From NCBI GenBank assembly GCA_007133065.1, contig SLNJ01000162.1, positions 1 to 33,434 on the forward strand: a DNA stretch of 33,434 bases, given 5' to 3'. Under the pieces are notes generated by a model. That model saw nothing but the letters and a program-made list of their open reading frames with translations, did no database searches and was not told the DNA's origin. Position numbers and translations under genes: made by a program. Below are positions 15,259 through 23,466 of the stretch, piece by piece (the first letter of the stretch is position 1; every line of letters begins with the position of its first letter). Source of the DNA: Opitutales bacterium (GTDB lineage: Bacteria > Verrucomicrobiota > Verrucomicrobiia > Opitutales > Oceanipulchritudinaceae).

Positions 15259-16671
15259 TCAATTCTTCCTGTCACACTCCCCGTTCAGCCGTTCAGCCAG
15301 TTCCTCAAGCGGATAGGTCCAGATCTCTGAGAGCGTGGGGTGGTACCAGTGCGCCTTGAGCAGGTCGTCAACCGTGGCCCCGAGGGGGAGGGCGACGGCG
15401 AGGGCATGGATCAGCTCACCGCCATCCTTTCCAACGCACTCCGCCGCGAGAATACGGCCGCTCCGCTGCTCGGCCCACACCTTGACATATCCATGACGGG
15501 CCTCCATCAGAATCGACTTCCCGTGGTCGTCGAAGGGGAATTCCGCGCAGAGGAACGCGATGTTCCGTTCGCGCAGTTGCGCCTCCGGAATCCCGGCGAA
15601 CGCCGCTTGCGGATCGGTGAACAGCACCGATGTGAGCCAGTCGTACTGGACCGGTTCGGCCGGTTGTCCGGTGGCGTGCCGGGCTGCGGTTTCACCCTGG
15701 AGGATTGCGACGTGCACGATCTCGTGAGGCCCGGCGCAATCCCCGGCCGCGTAGATCCGGGGATTGCTGGTGCGCTGCATCGCGTCGGTTCGGATCCGGC
15801 CGTCCGGGGTTGTCTCCACGCCGGCCGCTTCCAGGTTCAGCCGGGCGGTGGAGGGACGGCGTCCGAGCGCGTTGAACAGGGCGGCGCCATCCACCGTCCG
15901 GGTGGTCGTCCCCGCGTGCTTGAATCGCACCCGGACCCCGTCTCCCGTCGAGGCGATCGATTCGATCGCGGTGTCCGTGTAAACAGCGATCCCTTCCTCC
16001 TCGAAGACCGCGCGAATCGCCTCGGCGGAATCGACGGTGTACTCCCTGAGCAGCTGGGGGCTGCGCTGGATGAGGATCACCTGGCATCCCATGCGGCTCA
16101 GGTATTGCGCGAGTTCGCAGGCCACGACGCCACCGCCGAGTGCAACAATCGAGGCGGGAAGATGGTCGAGATCCAGGATGTCGTCGCTGGTGAGGAACGG
16201 CGTTTCCGCCAACCCGGGAATCGGGGGCGTCTGGATATCGGACCCTGTGGCGACCACGAACGCATCCGCAGTGAGACGTCGGCCGTCGGAGAGTTCCAGA
16301 GTATTCCCGTCCGCGAAACGTCCGTCGCTGCGGAAGATGTGGAAACGGTTGGACTCCAATTGGTTGCGCCGGTGTTCCGCGAACTCGGCGATGATCCGGC
16401 GCTTGCGCTCGCGCACCGCTCGCATATCGGGCGGATGCGGAGCCATGGCGGGCAGGGCGAAGCGTTCGGCGTGGCGGATGTAATGGTATATCTCCGCGGT
16501 GTACAGGAGCGTCTTGGAAGGCATGCATCCGCGAAGGATGCAGAGTCCGCCCAGTTCATCCGCTCCGTCCACAATCGCAACCCGGTCCCGGGTCGCGCGT
16601 GCGATGCGGGCGGCTGCGTACCCGGCGCTTCCTCCGCCGATGATAACCACGTCGAAGTGTTCGGTATCCAT
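15259..16671 (-). CDS. Class I pyridine nucleotide-disulfide oxidoreductase (dihydrolipoamide dehydrogenase/mercuric reductase type)
   Basis: 470 residues from ATG 16671 (MDTEHFDVVI); the open frame extends upstream but the Rossmann strand fixes this start. FAD site: IIGGGSAGYAA at 10-20. Redox-active disulfide: Cys44 and Cys49 in GLCILRGCMPSKT. NAD(P) site: ALGGGVVACELAQYL. Second FAD motif: IYAAGDCAG. The C-terminal dimer domain ends with the HPTLSE motif that carries the catalytic His/Glu pair, so this is a complete class I enzyme. After the second Rossmann strand the sequence is ILIQRS rather than the Glu typical of NAD-specific lipoamide dehydrogenases, which suggests NADPH. No 2-oxoacid dehydrogenase genes or mer genes adjoin it, so the substrate is open. 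It is divergent from the PP2C gene. Confidence 0.9.
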   Translation of the reverse strand: MDTEHFDVVIIGGGSAGYAAARIARATRDRVAIVDGADELGGLCILRGCMPSKTLLYTAEIYHYIRHAERFALPAMAPHPPDMRAVRERKRRIIAEFAEHRRNQLESNRFHIFRSDGRFADGNTLELSDGRRLTADAFVVATGSDIQTPPIPGLAETPFLTSDDILDLDHLPASIVALGGGVVACELAQYLSRMGCQVILIQRSPQLLREYTVDSAEAIRAVFEEEGIAVYTDTAIESIASTGDGVRVRFKHAGTTTRTVDGAALFNALGRRPSTARLNLEAAGVETTPDGRIRTDAMQRTSNPRIYAAGDCAGPHEIVHVAILQGETAARHATGQPAEPVQYDWLTSVLFTDPQAAFAGIPEAQLRERNIAFLCAEFPFDDHGKSILMEARHGYVKVWAEQRSGRILAAECVGKDGGELIHALAVALPLGATVDDLLKAHWYHPTLSEIWTYPLEELAERLNGECDRKN

Positions 16672-16837
16672 GAGGCCTGTACTACCGTTCGGATGCTGCG
16701 TGACAATCACGATTCCGGCGCTCCGCTCCTGCGTGGCATTCCCCATGATCGGAATCCGCAGGATTGTTAAGGGAAAACAGGAGATGTTTACGATTGAGCC
16801 TTCGCCCAAAAAGTGCATGATTGTTATGATTATCTGG

Positions 16838-17560
16838 ATGAGAATTTCGACATACGGAATGAGCGATACCGGCAAGGTGCGCGCACAGAATGAGGACGCC
16901 TTTTTGCGGGATGACGCGCACCGGGTGTACGCGGTGGCGGATGGGCTCGGAGGACTCCCGGAGGGAGCTCGTGCGAGCAATCTTGCGATCCTCGGCCTGG
17001 AGGAATCCCTGCACGAGGCCGGCAATGGAGATTGCCTCGATATGGCGGAGACATTCTGTCGGATCAACCGCCGGATTCACGTGGAGGGCAGGGCTCTCGG
17101 GGGCGGTCTCGGGATGGGTACGACCCTGACCGTAATGCGACTCGTGGAGAATACGGTTCGCATCGCACATATTGGGGATTGCGCGGTTCTTCTGATTCGG
17201 GATGGCGTGGCCACCCAACTCACCGCCGATCACACGATGGCGAACGAGATACTCGCCCGGAGGAAGGCGGGAGAGGCTGAGACTCACCTTCCGGAATATT
17301 TTTTCCACACACTCACGCGGTGCATGGGGCAGCACGCATCGATCGAACCGGACATGATCTGCGAAGGGCTGCAGGCGGGGGACCGCCTGCTTGTTTGCAG
17401 CGACGGGATCAGCAAGATTCTCGACGCGGATGATATCCTGTCTGAGAGCAGGCGGGCCGCCACGCCCGACGAGTTCGTCAGGCGGATCATCGAATTGGCC
17501 AACACCCTGGGGGGGCCGGACAACGCGACCGGGGTGGCGGTGTTTGTCGAAGCGGACTGA
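16838..17560 (+). CDS. PP2C-type serine/threonine protein phosphatase
   Basis: 240 residues if translated from ATG 16838 (MRISTYGMSDTG). An in-frame ATG at 16784, with AAGGGA nine bases upstream, would add 18 residues. All bacterial PP2C (Stp/PrpC) motifs are seen: TGKVRAQNEDAF, VADGLGG, GMGTTLTV, HIGDCAVLLIRDG, LTADHT, LLVCSDGISKIL and GGPDNATGV, including the metal-binding aspartates. It should dephosphorylate Ser/Thr phosphoproteins in the cytoplasm. No Ser/Thr kinase gene is adjacent, so its target is unknown. The region 16795-16860 is unusually AT-rich for this window. It is convergent with the nucleotidyltransferase gene, 23 bases apart. Confidence 0.93.
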   Translation: MRISTYGMSDTGKVRAQNEDAFLRDDAHRVYAVADGLGGLPEGARASNLAILGLEESLHEAGNGDCLDMAETFCRINRRIHVEGRALGGGLGMGTTLTVMRLVENTVRIAHIGDCAVLLIRDGVATQLTADHTMANEILARRKAGEAETHLPEYFFHTLTRCMGQHASIEPDMICEGLQAGDRLLVCSDGISKILDADDILSESRRAATPDEFVRRIIELANTLGGPDNATGVAVFVEAD

Positions 17561-17583
17561 TGACGCGGCGTTCGAGTGAACGA

Positions 17584-18525
17584 CTACGAACGTGAAGGAT
17601 TGGCGCCCTCCCAGAGCGAAGAGGGGTAGCTCCCCTCGGAGATCATTTCGCGCAATGCGGCCTGAACGTTCGGCTTGTCGGCGGGATAGGTGATGCCGAG
17701 CCACGGCGATCGGACGCGCTGTACCGTGACTTCGAGTTCGCCGGCGTCAATGCATTCGCCGACCGCCGCGGGGAGGTAGAACTCTCCGCTCGCGGAATCG
17801 GTCGTGGTCTCCAGAAATCGCGCGAACCGGGCCTCCAGCAATGGGAAAATCGCCGGGGTGAATCCGAAGAAATTCATCGAGGCGGGCGTATCGTCCCCGA
17901 GCAGCCTGGCCGAGCCGCCGGCGACGATATTGCCCGAATCCGGATCGCGCCGAATCTCATGGCATTCATCGATCGTCTCGAGCCGCCGGTCGGGCCCGAC
18001 CGCACAGATACCACGCGAAACCGACCCGCCTTCCGAAAGCGTGTCGGCCAGCCGATATGCGGCTAATATGCCCTGCGCAATTCCGGTCTCGCGTTCGATG
18101 CTGGGCAGTTCGGAGAGGGCTCCCCCCAGCGCTGCGATGGCGGGCCGCCCGTAGAAGTCATCGGCGTTGATCACGGCGAACGGCGACCGAACCGCGGTGC
18201 GAGCGACCCATACCGCGTGGCCGGTGCCCCACGGCTTTCGGCGCTCGGCCGCCGGGGCGGCGATTCCCGCGGGCAGATCGTCCGGTTCCTGGCAGAGCGT
18301 TCGCGCCTCCATGAACGGCGAAAAAGCCGGGAGGACCTGTTCGCGGAAAGCCGCCTCAAAATCTTTGCGAATGACAAACACCACCTCCGTGAATCCGGCG
18401 CGACGGGCGTCGTACACGCTGTAGTCAAGGATGCGTTCGCCGTGTGGACCCATCGCGTCGAGCTGCTTTAATCCACCATAGCGACTGCCGAGGCCGGCGG
18501 CCAGTACCAGTAGTGTGCGTTGCAT
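17584..18525 (-). CDS. Nucleotidyltransferase, sugar-nucleotide pyrophosphorylase type
   Basis: 313 residues from ATG 18525 (MQRTLLVLAAG). The nucleotide-binding signature LAAGLGSRYGGLKQL lies at residues 7-21, and the metal-binding aspartates sit in VINADDFYG. MNFFGFTPAIFPLLE and SGEFYLPAAVGECID are shared with a family of uncharacterised transferases that load a sugar or alcohol phosphate onto a nucleotide. The substrate cannot be read from the sequence. The frame continues 38 codons upstream, but those are basic and unlike the family. It is convergent with the PP2C gene and divergent from cbpA. Confidence 0.85.
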   Translation of the reverse strand: MQRTLLVLAAGLGSRYGGLKQLDAMGPHGERILDYSVYDARRAGFTEVVFVIRKDFEAAFREQVLPAFSPFMEARTLCQEPDDLPAGIAAPAAERRKPWGTGHAVWVARTAVRSPFAVINADDFYGRPAIAALGGALSELPSIERETGIAQGILAAYRLADTLSEGGSVSRGICAVGPDRRLETIDECHEIRRDPDSGNIVAGGSARLLGDDTPASMNFFGFTPAIFPLLEARFARFLETTTDSASGEFYLPAAVGECIDAGELEVTVQRVRSPWLGITYPADKPNVQAALREMISEGSYPSSLWEGANPSRS

Positions 18526-18660
18526 GTGCAGCAGCGAAGTGGAATCGGATTTCAGGCGCAACCCCTTTGGTGCGATGAACGACCGGCGCTGAAGCCGGTG
18601 TCGCTCCCGGAATCTTGGGCCACGGAGCGGATTCTCCACGAAACATTTTTCGAGAATGGA

Positions 18661-18678
18661 TTACCAATGAGTCGGTAA
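18661..18678. promoter_or_regulatory. Inverted repeat upstream of cbpA
   Basis: TTACC (18661-18665), eight bases, then GGTAA (18674-18678), 24 bases before the cbpA start. It could be an operator or a small stem. It does not match the CIRCE heat-shock element. Confidence 0.25.
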
Positions 18679-18702
18679 CGAAAATCAAACCCGTATCACA
18701 CG

Positions 18703-19695
18703 GTGGAGTTCAAAGACTATTACAAGATCCTGGGTGTTTCAGATGAGGCCGGCGCGGACGCCTTGAAGCATGCGTTTCGGGATCTGGCGCGCAAGTATCA
18801 TCCCGACCGTGCGAAGCCGGAAGAGCGTTCCGAATCCGAATCCAAGTTCAAGGAGGTAAACGAGGCGTACGAGGTTCTCTCCGATCCGGAGAAGCGGCGA
18901 AAGTACGACGCGCTTCGAAACGGTTGGAGGAAACCGGCCGGGACAGCCTCGTCCGGAGACGGCGGAGGCTCTCGCGGTGCTCCGCGATTCACCCGGAGAG
19001 GCGGGCGCGAGGGGGCGCATCAATACCATTTCGGGGGCACCGGTTTCAGCGATTTCTTCGAGGAGTTTTTTGGCGGCCGGGGCGACGTTTCATCTCCGTT
19101 TTCCCGCGGCGCACAGCAGTCCGGATTCACCGAGCGGGGACACGACGTTGAGAGCGAGATTCTGGTCACGCTCGAAGAGGTGGCGCGTGGGTCGGTGCGC
19201 AAGGTATCGTTGACCAAGGTCGATCCGGAAACCGGTCGGGAGTCCGCCGACAGCTTCACCCTGCGTATCCCCCCGGGAGTGCGCGAGGGCCAACGTCTCA
19301 AGGTCAGCGGACACGGTCAGGCCGGGCTCGCAGGCGGGCCCAGCGGTGATCTCTTCCTGCGCGTACGGTACGCACGGCATCCCGACTTTCGGGTCCGGGG
19401 AAGCGACCTCTACTACGAGCTCAATATCGCCCCATGGGAGGCCGTCCTGGGTGCCCGGGTTCGGGTTCCGACCCTTCATGGATCGGTTCAGATGCGCGTG
19501 CCCGCCGGAACACAATCCGGACAGAAGCTGCGCGTTCGCGGGAAAGGTCTTCCCGCACGGGGCGGGGGCCATGGCGACCTCTTTGCGGAGGTGGTGATCT
19601 GTGTGCCGACGCATACGACTCCACGCGAACGCGAACGCTGGGAGGAACTGGCGCGCACCTCAGAGTACAACCCGAGAGATAGCTCCGATTCGTAA
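18703..19695 (+). CDS. cbpA: DnaJ-class co-chaperone, CbpA type
   Basis: 330 residues, GTG start. The J domain spans residues 4-70 with the DnaK-activating HPD at 33-35 and ends in LSDPEKRRKYDAL. A Gly/Arg/Ser-rich and then Phe-containing linker (about 78-145) leads to two C-terminal substrate-binding beta domains (SEILVTLEEVARGSVRKVSL; LRIPPGVREGQRLKVSG; WEAVLGARVRVPTLHG; GTQSGQKLRVRGKGLP). The four zinc-finger repeats of DnaJ itself are absent, which makes it CbpA-like. It stimulates DnaK ATPase. Its stop shares one base with the start of the next gene (TAATG), so the pair is translationally coupled. Confidence 0.93.
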   Translation: MEFKDYYKILGVSDEAGADALKHAFRDLARKYHPDRAKPEERSESESKFKEVNEAYEVLSDPEKRRKYDALRNGWRKPAGTASSGDGGGSRGAPRFTRRGGREGAHQYHFGGTGFSDFFEEFFGGRGDVSSPFSRGAQQSGFTERGHDVESEILVTLEEVARGSVRKVSLTKVDPETGRESADSFTLRIPPGVREGQRLKVSGHGQAGLAGGPSGDLFLRVRYARHPDFRVRGSDLYYELNIAPWEAVLGARVRVPTLHGSVQMRVPAGTQSGQKLRVRGKGLPARGGGHGDLFAEVVICVPTHTTPRERERWEELARTSEYNPRDSSDS

Positions 19696-20015
19696 TGGAC
19701 CAGATTACTCCAGTCAGTGAATCGTCCCGGTATGGCATGCTCTTTGAAGCGCGATACTACGATCACGCATCGACTGCGCGGTTGGCGGGAATCTCGGTGC
19801 GACGGCTTCTCAAATACTGGCGTTATGGACTGATCGCCCCGGCTCGTCCTGCCGATCGCTATGGAATCTTCTTCGACGATGAGGCGGTTTTTCTACTGCG
19901 TCGAGCGGAGGCGATCCGCCGCGAGCTGGATGCGAATATCCGGACGGTTGTGGTCCTCGACCGACTTCACCGCGATGTCGAATCCTTGCGTCGCGAACTC
20001 CGGTTTTACCGGTGA
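19695..20015 (+). CDS. cbpM: CbpM-like chaperone modulator, MerR-type fold
   Basis: 106 residues directly coupled to cbpA. The middle part (YDHASTARLAGISVRRLLKY) looks like the winged-helix start of a MerR protein, followed by a region with FFDDEAVFLLRRAEAIRRE and a helical C-terminus. CbpM proteins inhibit CbpA by binding its J domain. The assignment rests on size, fold and the strict position after cbpA; a DNA-binding role instead is possible. The gene is convergent with the gspF-like gene, ten bases apart. Confidence 0.8.
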   Translation: MDQITPVSESSRYGMLFEARYYDHASTARLAGISVRRLLKYWRYGLIAPARPADRYGIFFDDEAVFLLRRAEAIRRELDANIRTVVVLDRLHRDVESLRRELRFYR

Positions 20016-20033
20016 GCGTTCCGGGTCAACCCG
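20000..20033. terminator. Weak paired hairpins between convergent cbpM and gspF-like genes
   Basis: CCGGT-TTT-ACCGG (20000-20012) and CGGGT-CA-ACCCG (20022-20033) flank the short gap. Neither has a T-run, so a terminator role is only a suggestion. Confidence 0.2.
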
Positions 20034-21129
20034 CGAGCCCCTGGATGATCGTGATAATGGGAAGGAAGAGGGCGATGACGATTGTCCCGACAACGAGAGC
20101 CAGAACGACAATCATCACCGGCTCGACGAGCGCGGTGAGGGCGCGGATCGCGTGATCGACGTCGGCGTCGTAGTGGTCCGCGATCCGGCTGAGCATAACT
20201 TCCAGCGAACCGCTTTCCTCGCCGACAGCGATCATCCCGGTCAGCATCTCGGGGAAAACAGGCTCCCGCGCCATCGGCGCCGCAAGTCCATCGCCCTCGC
20301 GAACGCTGTCATGAACGCGGGTTATCGCCGTTTCGATGACGTGGTTCCCCGTGACCCCGCGCGCGATCCGGATTGCTTCGAGTATCGGGGTCCCGCTCGA
20401 CAGCAGATTCCCCAGGATGCGGCAGAGACGCGCGATAGCCGCCTTGCGGACAAGGGTCCGAACCCCGGGCAGCATGAGCGCAAGCCGGTCGTAGAGGAGA
20501 CCTCCCGAAGGGGTTCGGCGCAATGCCCACCCCAGCAACCCGATCGACGATGCAATCGACACAAGCAGGAGCGGACGCGCCTGGACCAAATGGCTCACCA
20601 CAACGATCCGACGGGTTAGTGCCGGGAGTTCCACCCCGCGGAGCAATTCTGCGAAGATCAGTTCGAACTGCGGGACAACCAGGCCCAATAACAACGCCAC
20701 CACAGCGCCGGCGACGATGATCACCACCGCCGGATAGAATAAGGCGGCGCGCACGCGCCTGCGCGTTTGATTCTCCTGTTCGAGGATCGACGCCAGCCGA
20801 TCGAGAACCGGCGCCATATCCCCTCCGGATTCCGCGGCGTGCACCATGTTGACAAAGATCGGATCGAAAATGTTGCGATGCCGGCGCAATCCCTTCGAGA
20901 GGGTCACCCCCGCACGGACCTCTCCGGCAAGAGACCCCAGGATCCTGCGAAACCGGGGATTGTGTTCCTGCCTGTGCAACAGCTCAAGCGCACGCAACAG
21001 GGGCATGCCAGCGGAGGAGAGAGTGGCCAGTCGGCGGGCAAAGAGCCCGAGCGTTTCGCGCCGGCGCCGAATGCTCCCGCGCCACGGGAACACGCGCCAC
21101 AGCGCCGTGCCTGCCTCGTTCTCCGACAT
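20026..21129 (-). CDS. Type II secretion/type IV pilus inner-membrane protein, GspF/PilC family
   Basis: 367 residues. Two GspF-type helical domains are present. The first begins near FARRLATLSSAGMPLLRALE and the second near LCRILGNLLSSGTPILEAI, each with the MVHAAESGG / MIAVGEESG motif. Membrane spans lie at about 134-153, 187-203 and near the C-terminus (MIVVLALVVGTIVIALFLP). GspF/PilC forms the platform around which the assembly ATPase drives pseudopilus growth. No gspE, pilin or other secretion genes adjoin it, so the rest of its machine must be encoded elsewhere. It is slightly shorter than typical members (about 400). ATG at 21129. Confidence 0.93.
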   Translation of the reverse strand: MSENEAGTALWRVFPWRGSIRRRRETLGLFARRLATLSSAGMPLLRALELLHRQEHNPRFRRILGSLAGEVRAGVTLSKGLRRHRNIFDPIFVNMVHAAESGGDMAPVLDRLASILEQENQTRRRVRAALFYPAVVIIVAGAVVALLLGLVVPQFELIFAELLRGVELPALTRRIVVVSHLVQARPLLLVSIASSIGLLGWALRRTPSGGLLYDRLALMLPGVRTLVRKAAIARLCRILGNLLSSGTPILEAIRIARGVTGNHVIETAITRVHDSVREGDGLAAPMAREPVFPEMLTGMIAVGEESGSLEVMLSRIADHYDADVDHAIRALTALVEPVMIVVLALVVGTIVIALFLPIITIIQGLAG

Positions 21130-21157
21130 GACACCATAGGAACAGCTGCGATGCGCG

Positions 21158-21163
21158 TGTCAA
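21158..21163 (-). promoter_or_regulatory. Consensus -35 hexamer upstream of the gspF-like gene
   Basis: TTGACA on the minus strand, in an AT-rich stretch that is rare in this window. The best -10 partner (TATGGT, 19 bases on) lies only three bases before the ATG. Either the leader is nearly absent or this is not the true promoter. Confidence 0.25.
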
Positions 21164-21232
21164 TTTAACAATTTACAAAATAGAGAAGAACGCGGATCCC
21201 ACGGGAATCTCCGATTCAACCCGTTTCCCTCC

Positions 21233-22099
21233 CTACTCCTCCGGGGCGCCGCGTAGAAAGGCGACGGCTTCGTGCCACCAGGGATTATATGCGGAAAGGT
21301 CGAGCGTGTTGTGATCGCTTCCCGGCTGGACCGAGAGTCGTTTGACACCCTGGTAGCTTTCGTAGAGCTTCCTCCCGAATTCGGGCGGGACCACCGTGTC
21401 TTGTTCGGCGAGCAGGATGGCGACCGGGCCGCGGTACTGTTTCAGGGCGGTCACGTTGTCGTAGCGGTCGCGCATCAGGAACCGCACTGGAAGAAATGGA
21501 TAGTGATGCGCACCGACGTCCGGCAGGGAGCTGAACGGTGTGATGAGCATCAGTCCGGCGATCCGGTCGGGAAAGGCGGCTGCCATGCGGCATGCAACTC
21601 CGGCCCCGAGAGATTCGCCGGCCAGGTACACCGGACGATCGGTAGCCTTGAAAAGCGATTCGAGCGCCTCGCGCGCCGCGGCGGTGAAATGCCGCTCGCC
21701 GGGCCTCCCCTCGCGTGCACCGTATCCGGGGTACTCCAGAACCCGCACCTCCCACCGCCGGTCGGTCGCCCGCTCGATTCCGTCCCGGAAGTAAGTGCGG
21801 CTGACGGCCATGCCGGCGTTGCCGTGGAAGACCACGACCGATGCCTCGGGGTCCCCGTCCTCCGGCACGGCGCTCGTCCACCCGATGATCGTTCCGTCTT
21901 CCCCATACCACGGCTTCATCCCAACCTCGTCCGCGATTGCGAGGAGCCTGTCTTTCGAGCCGGTCGACGGGTAATAGATCAGGTGCCGCTGGCATCCGGC
22001 CATGACGAGGACCAGGGCCGCATAGCCGATGAGCAGCGCGCGCATCATTGCCAGGAGCGGGTGCAGTCGCCGTCGGGATTGCCGGGAGGGTTGGGTCAT
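21233..22099 (-). CDS. Alpha/beta hydrolase, likely membrane-anchored
   Basis: 288 residues. A basic start and a hydrophobic segment (about 19-35) end at VMAGC with Cys36, a possible lipoprotein signal. The hydrolase core shows the oxyanion strand VVVFHGNAGMA, the nucleophile elbow GESLG (Ser163), Asp234 in LAEQDTVVP and His263 in GSDHNTLDL, giving a complete catalytic triad. It resembles BEM46/ABHD13-type serine hydrolases. The substrate is unknown. The gene stands alone, with a candidate promoter 28 bases upstream and divergent from the TonB-C-like gene. Confidence 0.87.
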   Translation of the reverse strand: MTQPSRQSRRRLHPLLAMMRALLIGYAALVLVMAGCQRHLIYYPSTGSKDRLLAIADEVGMKPWYGEDGTIIGWTSAVPEDGDPEASVVVFHGNAGMAVSRTYFRDGIERATDRRWEVRVLEYPGYGAREGRPGERHFTAAAREALESLFKATDRPVYLAGESLGAGVACRMAAAFPDRIAGLMLITPFSSLPDVGAHHYPFLPVRFLMRDRYDNVTALKQYRGPVAILLAEQDTVVPPEFGRKLYESYQGVKRLSVQPGSDHNTLDLSAYNPWWHEAVAFLRGAPEE

Positions 22100-22126
22100 C
22101 GTTTTTCAGGTGGAGTTCAACGCCCG

Positions 22127-22154
22127 ACTATACCGCGTGAACGCTTGCGGGCAA
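22127..22154 (-). promoter_or_regulatory. Candidate promoter of the alpha/beta hydrolase gene
   Basis: On the minus strand TTGCCC (22149-22154), 16 bases, then TATAGT (22127-22132, five of six matches). Transcription would begin about 20 bases before the ATG at 22099. Confidence 0.4.
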
Positions 22155-22293
22155 GGACGGGTTCGAGGTTACCGCCACGTGGTTATGCCTTTCGGGAGTC
22201 GGGATCGGGTCTCCAAATCGAAGGGCCGGTGGATCCAGGGCCTTGCCGGTTTTAGCTTGCGCTTTTCGCCTTGCCTCCCGACAATTCACTTTT

Positions 22294-23025
22294 ATGAAAG
22301 CGATTGTACTGCTAATCCTGTTGGCTACGCCCTTGTACGGGGTAATGGGGCCGAACCTGTCGGAGTCGGAAGGCGAGATGCAGGCGCCCATGCTGGAGCG
22401 GGCGCTGACTGCACTGACTCCGCAGCACGTGCTGCACTTGCCGATCCGCGAGCCAAAGGCGCGCTATCTCGTTCGCGTCGACCGCGACGGCACGGTGGCC
22501 GATTATGTCTGTCTCGAAGCCTCGCACCCGGAACTGCTCCGCCGGGGGGCCGCCCGGATCGAGCGTGCGGTTTTCAAACCGGCAACCATGAACGGGGAGC
22601 CGATTGTCGCCGATACCGTGGCGATCGTACACTTCACCGACCCTACCGAGCAGTACACCGTCGTGCAGAGCGGCCTCGAGCATATCGAGAGCATGCTGTA
22701 TGAGATGCGTCCCGGTGATCGCGATGCGCCGGGGTTCCGGGAATCGGGGCCGAACGAACTCGATGCTCCCCTTGAATTGGTCGATCGAAAGGACCAGTAC
22801 AAACCGGTTGACGACGAAGGCGAGCCGGTGCTGGGTAAAGCCGTGATCTCCGGGTACGTCGATCACGAGGGCCGCGTCCGCATGGTGCGGGTCCACAGCA
22901 GCGAGGGACATGAGGCGGTCGAGGCCGCTGCGCTCCAATCTTTCCTTGGATGGCGGTTCGAACCTCCGAAGCGCGACGGCGACCCGACCGTTGTCCCGGT
23001 TCGGATGCCGTTCGTCTACCGGTAA
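22294..23025 (+). CDS. Secreted protein with two TonB-C-like domains
   Basis: 243 residues from ATG 22294. A short signal peptide (MKAIVLLILLATPLYG) is followed by two related domains. The first, about residues 50-120, contains ARYLVRVDRDGTVADYVCLE and later AVFKPATMNGEPI. The second, about 180-243, contains ISGYVDHEGRVRMVRVHSS and FLGWRFEPPKRDGDP. Both have the pattern of a TonB C-terminal domain: strand, helix (AALQSFLGWRFEP) and end strand. The anchor helix and Pro-rich spacer of true TonB are missing, so it is probably a periplasmic protein and not an energy transducer. No TonB-dependent receptor or ExbBD gene is nearby. An in-frame upstream start lacks a signal peptide. Confidence 0.75.
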   Translation: MKAIVLLILLATPLYGVMGPNLSESEGEMQAPMLERALTALTPQHVLHLPIREPKARYLVRVDRDGTVADYVCLEASHPELLRRGAARIERAVFKPATMNGEPIVADTVAIVHFTDPTEQYTVVQSGLEHIESMLYEMRPGDRDAPGFRESGPNELDAPLELVDRKDQYKPVDDEGEPVLGKAVISGYVDHEGRVRMVRVHSSEGHEAVEAAALQSFLGWRFEPPKRDGDPTVVPVRMPFVYR

Positions 23026-23029
23026 CCAT

Positions 23030-23045
23030 CTCCGTCTCCACGGAG
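23030..23045 (+). terminator. Hairpin just after the TonB-C-like gene
   Basis: CTCCGT-CTCC-ACGGAG forms a perfect 6-bp stem with a 4-base loop, five bases after the stop codon. It is not followed by a T-run. Confidence 0.35.
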
Positions 23046-23197
23046 GCATTCTGCGAGTTCACAGCTCCGATGCGGCGCTGCACGCCGCGATGTATTTGGC
23101 TCCCCTGATGCCCTGCTGCTCCTTGTCGTGCCCGCCCTGCAATTCGACTTGACCCGACCCGCGAAACACAACACCGTGTCGCTTCCTTCGAATCCGG

Positions 23198-23274
23198 CGG
23201 GCTGTAGCGCAGTCTGGTAGCGCACTTGCATGGGGTGCAAGGGGTCGAGAGTTCGAATCTCTCCAGCCCGACCA
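23198..23274 (+). tRNA. tRNA-Pro, anticodon GGG
   Basis: A 77-base cloverleaf. The acceptor stem CGGGCTG pairs with CAGCCCG. The D arm contains GCGC-AGTCTGGTA-GCGC. The anticodon stem CTTGC/GCAAG encloses ATGGGGT, with anticodon GGG at 23232-23234. The T arm is GAGAG-TTCGAAT-CTCTC. The discriminator base is A and CCA is encoded. The first base C is typical of proline tRNAs. It reads CCC and CCU. No integrase gene or duplicated 3' end is visible nearby. Confidence 0.97.
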
Positions 23275-23466
23275 TTCATAAACCCTTTCATTGCTCGATT
23301 TCAGCTGGTTGTGCATCCCGAGTGGACGGAATCGAACCGCCAATAGGCCGTCGGAAAAATCCACCTCGGAGTGTCAACGGATAGCGCCTGCGACGCTGCC
23401 GAGGCCCGATGACGGAGGCGATGCAGGGAAACGGCTCGAATCGAAAACCTGCCCGTCCGCGGACTC

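Noticed and set aside
13780-15330. 516-codon plus-strand open frame opposite uvrB
   Set aside because: Antisense shadow of uvrB caused by GC-rich third codon positions; no recognisable domain.
15340-16770. 476-codon plus-strand open frame opposite the disulfide reductase
   Set aside because: Shadow frame; the opposite strand holds a complete enzyme with all motifs.
23016-23291. Minus-strand frame across the tRNA with a GEIRTLDPLHPMQVRYQTA-like sequence
   Set aside because: It is the antisense translation of the tRNA-Pro gene, a well-known false protein pattern in databases.
23455-23464. Palindrome GTCCGCGGAC after the first glycosyltransferase
   Set aside because: It has no loop and no T-run, so it is unlikely to be a terminator; expected by chance in GC-rich DNA.
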